Origin: Variovorax brevis
GTDB lineage: Bacteria > Pseudomonadota > Gammaproteobacteria > Burkholderiales > Burkholderiaceae_C
Assembly: GCF_030317105.1 (NCBI RefSeq)
Contig: NZ_JASZYG010000007.1
Coordinates: forward strand, 62,001 to 126,000
Length of the DNA: 64,000 bases
Direction of reading: 5' to 3'
Each line of letters starts with the position of its first letter. Positions within the stretch are counted from its first letter, which is position 1. The position numbers and the translations under genes are program-made. The notes under the pieces were generated by a model, which saw only the letters and a list, made by a program, of their open reading frames with translations, made no database searches and had not been told where the DNA came from. Of the stretch, positions 59,001-64,000 are shown piece after piece.

Positions 59001-59303
59001 GCGGCGTTGATGCGCCGTCACGGGCGCGCGTCATCAAGGTCGAGCGTGGCCCGTGCCATCGCAAGCCTGCCAGCGGTCCGGGCGATGGCGCTTCGTCATT
59101 TCCGAAGGGAGCGTTCGCCACGCTGCGTGGTCATCGGCCGAGCCCTGCCGGAGGCACCGTCTGACTTGGCGGCGCGCCGTCCGCCCTCATGAGCCCTGGG
59201 GGCATATCGCGGATCGTCTTGCGAGACGTGCTGCGTTCCATTTCTGCCGGTCGTGGGTGCAGCCGCGTTTTCTCCAACTCAATGAACCAACAGGAGCATC
59301 GCC
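59001..59303. other. Intergenic region before the fasciclin gene
   Basis: About 300 bases. The first part may still derive from the acyl-CoA dehydrogenase remnant, but I could not find further recognisable sequence. No promoter pair, RNA or small gene is convincing. Confidence 0.4.
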
Positions 59304-60260
59304 ATGCAAACCATACTGAGACGCCGTCAAATGATTCTGTCCGCTGCCGCCCTGGGTGCCAGCGCCTTCCTGCTGACCGCTTGCGGCGGCGGTGGGGGTG
59401 GCACCCACCTCGACGATCGCCGCAACCTCATGGAGCTGAGCGAATCGAAACCGGAGCTCAGCGTGTTTGTGGAAGCGGTCAACTCGGCGGGCCTGCGGGA
59501 CACCCTGACCGCTTCCGGCACCAATACCGTCTTTGCGCCGAACAACGACGCCTTCAATGCGCTGCTCGCCGAAATGGGCACGACCAAGGATGCGCTCTTT
59601 GCCAACAAGCCGCTGCTGACGGCTGTGCTCAAGTACCACATCCTGGGCAAGGTGATGACCAAGGACATCTTCCCGCTGGGCGAAGCCGTGGAGCCCATGG
59701 CGGGCGGCTTCTTCAAGATCGAGAAACAGGGCGATGCCTACCGGGTGACCGACGGCCGCAACCGCGTGACGAACATCGTGAGCACCGATTCGGTGGCCCT
59801 CAACGGCGTGCTGCATGTGCTGGACCGCGTGCTGTTGCCCGCCGACAAGGACATCGTGCAAACCGTGCAGGTCACGCCGGGCCTGACGACACTGGCAGCG
59901 GCCATTGCCGCGTCGGACCTGACGGACACCCTCAAGGGGGCCGGTCCCTTCACGCTCTTCGCGCCCACGGATGCGGCCTTTGCCGCGGTGCTGGCGGAAC
60001 TGGGCATTACGCAGGCGGCACTGCTGGCCGACAAGGCCATGCTGCACAAGGTGCTGAGCTACCACGTGCTGGGCACGCGCTACCTGAAGAAAAATCTGCC
60101 GCCGAACCTGCCCCTTGTGACATTGGAAGGCTCTTCCTTCAGCCTCAACGGCCTGCAGATCACCGACGAGCGCGGCCGCCTTTCCAACATCACCACGACG
60201 GACATCTTCAACACGAATGGCGTGATCCACATCATCGACAAGGTGCTGTTGCCGCTTTGA
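59304..60260 (+). CDS. Lipoprotein with two fasciclin (FAS1) domains
   Basis: 318 residues. The lipoprotein signal ends LLTACG (Cys near 27), then a glycine stretch. Two FAS1 repeats follow, each with the NTVFAPNNDAFNALL / FTLFAPTDAAFAAVL H1 motif, a YHILGK/YHVLGT H-box and a hydrophobic NGVxHxxDxVLLP H2 motif. FAS1 domains are adhesive or protein-binding. Cell-surface or periplasmic location is expected. Confidence 0.9.
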   Translation: MQTILRRRQMILSAAALGASAFLLTACGGGGGGTHLDDRRNLMELSESKPELSVFVEAVNSAGLRDTLTASGTNTVFAPNNDAFNALLAEMGTTKDALFANKPLLTAVLKYHILGKVMTKDIFPLGEAVEPMAGGFFKIEKQGDAYRVTDGRNRVTNIVSTDSVALNGVLHVLDRVLLPADKDIVQTVQVTPGLTTLAAAIAASDLTDTLKGAGPFTLFAPTDAAFAAVLAELGITQAALLADKAMLHKVLSYHVLGTRYLKKNLPPNLPLVTLEGSSFSLNGLQITDERGRLSNITTTDIFNTNGVIHIIDKVLLPL

Positions 60261-60341
60261 TGAAGCGCTGAACGATCTGGATGACAAGCCGCGCAAGGCG
60301 GCGCAGCATGGGGGCCTTGATGATTCCCTGAAGGATTCGCA

Positions 60342-61868
60342 ATGCCCCCATGCGTGCGCGTGCCGCCTGTCCGGCTTCCGGTTTTTCTGCTGTGCGCCGC
60401 TGCGCTGGGCCTGCCGGCGCAGGCGCAAGCTCCGGCGCCACTGGATCTCGCCACGCTGACGGCGAGCGAGGCGGCGCAGCGCCTGTGCGCCGGCACGCTG
60501 GGCAGCGAGCAACTCGTGTCGGCCTATCTGGCGCAAGCCAAGGCCAAGCCGCAACTCAATGCGTTCATCACGCTGGATGAGGCGGGTGCCCTCAAGGCGG
60601 CACGTGCGGCTGACGCGGCGCGCAAACGCGGTGGCCTGTGCAAGCCGCTCGCCGGACTGCCGGTGCTCATCAAGGACAACATCGAGGTTCAGGGCTTGCC
60701 TTCCACGGCCGGCACGCCCGCGTTGAAGGGCTTCGTGCCGCGTGCCGATGCGCCGGTGGTCTCCAAGTTGCGCGCTGCGGGCGCCATCGTGCTGGGCAAG
60801 ACGCACATGCACGAGCTTGCATTCGGCGTCACAGGCTACAACCCGGCGTTCCAGACGGGGCCGGAGGTCGGCGTGCGCAACGCCTATGACGTGACACGCA
60901 TCGCAGGCGGATCGTCTTCGGGCAACGGCGCGGCACTGGGCGCGCGCATGGCGCCTGCGGCGCTGGGCACCGACACGGGTGGCTCGGTGCGCATTCCCTG
61001 CGCCTTCAACGGATGCGCTGCGCTGCGGCCGACGATGGGACGCTACTCGCAGCAAGGCATTGCGCCAATCTCGCACACGCGCGACACCGCGGGGCCAATG
61101 GCGCAGTCGGTGGCGGACCTGGTGCTGCTCGATCGCGTCATCGTCGGTGGCACGCCGCTGGTGGCCGCCAACTTGAAGCGGGTGCGGCTCGGCGTGGTGC
61201 CGGCGTTCTATGCCAACCTCGATGCCGATACGAAGGCCGCGACCGACGCCGCGCTTGCGAAGCTGCGTGCCGCCGGCGTCACGCTGGTCGATATCGACAT
61301 GCCGAAGCTGATGGAACTCAACGGCGCCGTCGGATTTCCGGTCGCGCTGTACGAAGCGAACGACGACATGGTCGCGTACCTGAAGAGGTCCCGCACGGGC
61401 ATCGACATCGCGCAACTGGCGGCCGGCATCGTGAGCCCGGACGTCAAGGGCACCTTCGATGGCTTGGTCATTCCGCGCAAGCTGCCGACCGCCAACGGTG
61501 TCGTCGACGCCAAGCCTGCCTACGACAACGCCATGCGGGTTGCGAGACCGGCCTTGCAGAAGCTCTACGTCGACACCTTCAGGAAGAACAACCTGGACGC
61601 GCTGGTGTTCCCGACCGTGCCGCACGTTGCGCTCGCGGCCACGCCAGAAGCCAGCAGCCCGCAGAACTTCGGCCTGCTGATCCAGAACACCGATCCCGGC
61701 AGCAACGCCGGCATTCCGGGGCTTCAATTGCCTTCGGGCCTGGGCGCGTCGAGCGGGCTGCCGATCGGGCTGGAACTGGATGGACCCGCGGGCAGCGACC
61801 GGCAGTTGCTGGCGATTGGCCTGGCGGTCGAATCGGTGCTGGGGCGGTTGCCGGCGCCGACGAAATAG
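60342..61868 (+). CDS. Exported amidase-signature family hydrolase
   Basis: 508 residues. A Sec-type signal (VRLPVFLLCAAALGLPAQAQA) is followed by an amidase-signature domain. The Ser-cisSer-Lys triad is visible: K111 (VLIKDN), S191 (GGSSSG) and nucleophile S215 (TDTGGSVRIP). Close in type to indoleacetamide hydrolase/periplasmic amidases. Natural amide unknown. No operon partner; the restriction-modification genes begin 48 bases later. Confidence 0.88.
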   Translation: MPPCVRVPPVRLPVFLLCAAALGLPAQAQAPAPLDLATLTASEAAQRLCAGTLGSEQLVSAYLAQAKAKPQLNAFITLDEAGALKAARAADAARKRGGLCKPLAGLPVLIKDNIEVQGLPSTAGTPALKGFVPRADAPVVSKLRAAGAIVLGKTHMHELAFGVTGYNPAFQTGPEVGVRNAYDVTRIAGGSSSGNGAALGARMAPAALGTDTGGSVRIPCAFNGCAALRPTMGRYSQQGIAPISHTRDTAGPMAQSVADLVLLDRVIVGGTPLVAANLKRVRLGVVPAFYANLDADTKAATDAALAKLRAAGVTLVDIDMPKLMELNGAVGFPVALYEANDDMVAYLKRSRTGIDIAQLAAGIVSPDVKGTFDGLVIPRKLPTANGVVDAKPAYDNAMRVARPALQKLYVDTFRKNNLDALVFPTVPHVALAATPEASSPQNFGLLIQNTDPGSNAGIPGLQLPSGLGASSGLPIGLELDGPAGSDRQLLAIGLAVESVLGRLPAPTK

Positions 61869-61916
61869 CGACACCGCTAAAGAAAGAAGACTGGATGCGT
61901 CTACAGGGGGAGCTTT

Positions 61917-63224
61917 ATGGGACAATTTGTCCAGTTTTATTCCCAGACCATGAAGAACCCAATCCTGCCCGCACAACTCCTGCTCCACGTCATGGAGCGC
62001 TTCAACAAACAGGAACTGGCCGACGAGCTTGAAATTGCGCCCAAGACGATCTCTCGCTGGGAGGACGGCAATTCCATGCCGCGCCGCTATGAACTGGCGC
62101 TGCGCGGCCTGCTGGCTGAAATGGGCGAGGTGGCACCGCCAGAACTGCCAACGGGCGAATTCCGCTTCATCGACCTCTTCGCGGGAATCGGGGGCATACG
62201 ACGGGCCTTCGAGGACATCGGTGGCGCATGCGTTTTCACCAGCGAATGGGACCGGTACTCCCAGAAGACCTATCGTGAAAATTTCCCCGGCGGCCACGAA
62301 CTCAACGGAGACATCACGCAGATCAAGGCCGAGAACGTGCCAGATCATGACGTGCTTCTCGCTGGCTTCCCATGCCAGCCGTTTTCCATCGCTGGAGTCT
62401 CCAAGAAGAACGCGCTTGGCCGGGCCCACGGGTTTCACGACGAGACGCAGGGCACGCTGTTCTTTGACGTCGCACGCATCATCGAGGCGAAGCGCCCGAA
62501 GGCGTTCCTCCTGGAGAACGTGAAGAACCTTGCTTCCCACGACAAGGGACGCACGTTCGACGTCATCATGCGAACCCTGCGCGAGGAGCTTGGTTATCAC
62601 GTCCAATACCGCATCATCGATGGCGCGCACTTCGTGCCGCAGCATCGCGAGCGGATCATCATCGTGGGCTTCCGTGATCCGGTCGAATTCGACTTCGATG
62701 CAATAGAGCTGCCGCCCAAGGACCGCCACCGCATGCGGGACATCCTGCACAGGACCGATGGAACGGAACCGTTCCTGCCGTGGGACGCCGACAAGTATTT
62801 CGACTTCGGGGCCCGCGCAGTCCAGGGCAAATACACGCTGACCCCCAAGCTATGGGAATACCTTCAGGCCTATGCGGCCAAGCACCGTGCTGCAGGGAAC
62901 GGCTTCGGCTTCGGCCTTGTGAAGCCTGACAGCGTTGCCCGTACGCTTTCGGCGCGTTATTACAAGGACGGCTCCGAGATCCTGGTGCATCAGGGCGGCA
63001 GAAAGAATCCCCGACGACTGACGCCCCGGGAATGTGCCCGGCTGATGGGTTTTCCTGACTCGTTCCGGATTCCCGTTTCCGACACGCGTGCCTACGAGCA
63101 GTTCGGAAACTCCGTGGTGGTCGATGTGATGCGGCATGCGGCGCAACTCATGAAGCCCGCGATCATGTCCCCATCGATGAAAAACCCCGCAACGAAGCGG
63201 CGTCGATTGCGCCCTGCCGCCTGA
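61917..63224 (+). CDS. DNA (cytosine-5-)-methyltransferase with N-terminal helix-turn-helix (SsoII/EcoRII-like)
   Basis: 435 residues. Residues about 12-70 are an HTH (FNKQELADELEIAPKTISRWEDGNSMP). The C5-methyltransferase motifs follow: FIDLFAGIGGIRRAF (I), GFPCQPFS with nucleophile C153 (IV), LLENV at 198-202 (VI), QHRERIIIVGF (VIII), CARLMGFPDSF and FGNSVVVDV (IX-X); the target-recognition region lies near 270-370. It modifies cytosine at one internal site, probably CCWGG or CCNGG type because a Vsr gene follows. ATG 61917 has AGGGGGAG before it; ATG 61950 is an alternative that would put the inverted repeat upstream. It starts 48 bases after the amidase. Confidence 0.9.
   Translation: MGQFVQFYSQTMKNPILPAQLLLHVMERFNKQELADELEIAPKTISRWEDGNSMPRRYELALRGLLAEMGEVAPPELPTGEFRFIDLFAGIGGIRRAFEDIGGACVFTSEWDRYSQKTYRENFPGGHELNGDITQIKAENVPDHDVLLAGFPCQPFSIAGVSKKNALGRAHGFHDETQGTLFFDVARIIEAKRPKAFLLENVKNLASHDKGRTFDVIMRTLREELGYHVQYRIIDGAHFVPQHRERIIIVGFRDPVEFDFDAIELPPKDRHRMRDILHRTDGTEPFLPWDADKYFDFGARAVQGKYTLTPKLWEYLQAYAAKHRAAGNGFGFGLVKPDSVARTLSARYYKDGSEILVHQGGRKNPRRLTPRECARLMGFPDSFRIPVSDTRAYEQFGNSVVVDVMRHAAQLMKPAIMSPSMKNPATKRRRLRPAA
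61919..61931 (+). promoter_or_regulatory. Inverted repeat at the methyltransferase start, candidate autoregulatory operator
   Basis: GGACAA-T-TTGTCC, perfect six-base arms around one base. Read on the other strand it is GGACAAATTGTCC, which from memory is the operator bound by the N-terminal HTH of the SsoII and related C5-methyltransferases to repress their own gene and activate the restriction gene. It overlaps the start of a methyltransferase that has such an HTH. Confidence 0.65.
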
Positions 63225-63234
63225 ATCCCCAACC

Positions 63235-63717
63235 GTGACGGACGTCGTTTCCAGGGAAGTCAGAAGCCGGATGATGTCCGGCATCCGCTCGCGAAACACG
63301 AAGCCGGAGGTCACGCTGCGTAGCGTTCTTCATGCAAGGGGTTTTCGGTTCCGCATCCATCGCAAGGATCTGCCCGGGCGGCCGGATATCGTGCTGCCCA
63401 GATACCGGGCCATCATCCAGGTGCACGGTTGCTTCTGGCACGGACACGGTTGCGAATTCTTCAGGTACCCCGCCACCAATCCCGATTTCTGGCGCGAAAA
63501 GATCGCGCAGAACCGTGCGCGCGACGAGCGTACGACCGAAGCCCTGAAGGTACTCGGCTGGCGAGTGCTCACCGTCTGGGAATGCGCCGTACGCGGATCC
63601 GACCGTGAGACACTCGCCGACGCGGTCACCGGATGGATCGTATCCGGCAAGGCGGGGGGCGAGCTTGGAAAGAATGGCCATGGAGTTGCCCCTGCAGGGG
63701 CTGACGGAGATCCTTGA
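63235..63717 (+). CDS. vsr: Very short patch repair (Vsr) endonuclease
   Basis: 160 residues. The Vsr core is intact: DVVSREVRSRMMSGIRSRNTKPE, then GRPDIVLPRYRAIIQVHGCFWHGH with D51, H64 and H69 at the same residue numbers as E. coli Vsr, and RDERTTEALKVLGWRVLTVWECA. It nicks T:G mismatches made when methylcytosine deaminates, protecting methylated sites from mutation. GTG start 11 bases after the methyltransferase. The last about 20 residues overlap the next gene and are not part of the fold. Confidence 0.93.
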   Translation: MTDVVSREVRSRMMSGIRSRNTKPEVTLRSVLHARGFRFRIHRKDLPGRPDIVLPRYRAIIQVHGCFWHGHGCEFFRYPATNPDFWREKIAQNRARDERTTEALKVLGWRVLTVWECAVRGSDRETLADAVTGWIVSGKAGGELGKNGHGVAPAGADGDP

Positions 63718-64000
63718 AAAGGCGGGGGTTGTCCGGTTGCTGGCCAAGCCTTTGGCGCAGAACGACAACTCGAAGCAGCAGATCTACCTTGGCGGAAGCT
63801 TTGACGTCCTGAATGTGCTTCCGTTCGGACATGTGTCTCCGGACGATCGCGCAAAGGTGCCGACCTTCAAGGCGCCTGTCGATTTCCACTGGCTGACAGA
63901 GACGGGTGAGTTCCAGAAGGCGCCCGGCGCCCAGGTGATCCTTTACCCGCAGTACCCCGAGGTCAGGCTCTCGGGGTTCCTCAAGGGATGCGCTGCGGCC
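63674..64000 (+). CDS. Probable restriction endonuclease, N-terminal part (cut by window end)
   Basis: 109 codons are visible with no stop. ATG 63674 has GGAAAG before it and lies inside vsr (44-base overlap). The visible part begins LQGLTEILEKAGVVRLLAKPLAQNDNSK and continues YLGGSFDVLNVLPF, FKAPVDFHWL and ILYPQYPEVRLSGFLKGC. Position directly after a C5-methyltransferase and vsr makes a cognate nuclease likely. From memory, YPQYPEVR-SGFL patterns occur in long proteins annotated as MvaI/BcnI-family enzymes, but the catalytic domain is outside the window, so this stays tentative. Confidence 0.55.
   Translation, partial: MAMELPLQGLTEILEKAGVVRLLAKPLAQNDNSKQQIYLGGSFDVLNVLPFGHVSPDDRAKVPTFKAPVDFHWLTETGEFQKAPGAQVILYPQYPEVRLSGFLKGCAAA

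Noticed and set aside
59187..62750. A 1187-codon open frame antisense to the fasciclin, amidase and methyltransferase genes
   Set aside because: It crosses three well-supported genes and intergenic DNA; composition is that of a high-GC shadow.

Overview
The window is about 65% GC, densely coded and has no rRNA, tRNA, CRISPR array or insertion sequence that I could find. The gene content points to a betaproteobacterium of the Comamonadaceae, probably Variovorax-like. The indicators are a NAD-linked FdsGBACD formate dehydrogenase, a double-length UvrA, Bug-type solute-binding proteins, an S-adenosylhomocysteine riboswitch before ahcY, and a tyrS / M23 peptidase / anmK / erpA / rpsI / rplM order familiar from Burkholderiales. 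This assignment is inference from content, not from a database search.

Layout, left to right. 1-7.5 kb: the biotin-carrier end of 3-methylcrotonyl-CoA carboxylase and, further on, HMG-CoA lyase (leucine breakdown). These are interrupted by a lower-GC ATPase + TOPRIM gene pair that looks like a defence module, then a hydroxyacid reductase and an exported sulfatase. 7.7-10.3 kb: an MHS-type transporter with a large periplasmic loop, a tiny membrane protein and msrA. 10.5-16.5 kb: a 1971-residue tandemly duplicated UvrA whose reading frame contains two different palindromic repeat elements. 16.5-25.3 kb: lipoproteins, an acetylpolyamine/HDAC-family amidohydrolase, a Bug binding protein, prfC and a HAD phosphatase. 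25.4-29.4 kb: a SAH riboswitch followed by ahcY-tlyA-metF-rlpA, a methyl-cycle operon. 29.4-44.2 kb: housekeeping (rlmJ, rplM-rpsI, erpA, anmK, tyrS, dtd, ybeY, ybeZ, ruvA, ruvB) with a drug-efflux MFS, an OmpA/FecR pair and a cation exporter.

44.2-46.0 kb holds one polypeptide joining a fatty-acid-hydroxylase (alkylglycerol-monooxygenase-like) domain to a YhhN lysoplasmalogenase domain, a possible two-step ether-lipid degrading enzyme. 46.9-54.0 kb is a LysR regulator plus the complete fdsGBACD formate dehydrogenase operon. 54.0-59.0 kb holds an M20 amidohydrolase, a TctDE-like two-component system, a TerC-family protein, a universal stress protein, and two gene remnants (a Bug-protein C-terminus and an acyl-CoA dehydrogenase).

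The right end (61.9-64.0 kb) is a restriction-modification module: a C5-cytosine methyltransferase with an N-terminal helix-turn-helix, a Vsr mismatch endonuclease, and the start of a probable restriction enzyme cut by the window edge. A perfect inverted repeat at the methyltransferase start equals, from memory, the operator known for the autoregulating SsoII methyltransferase. The window therefore carries two candidate phage-defence modules, one near each end.
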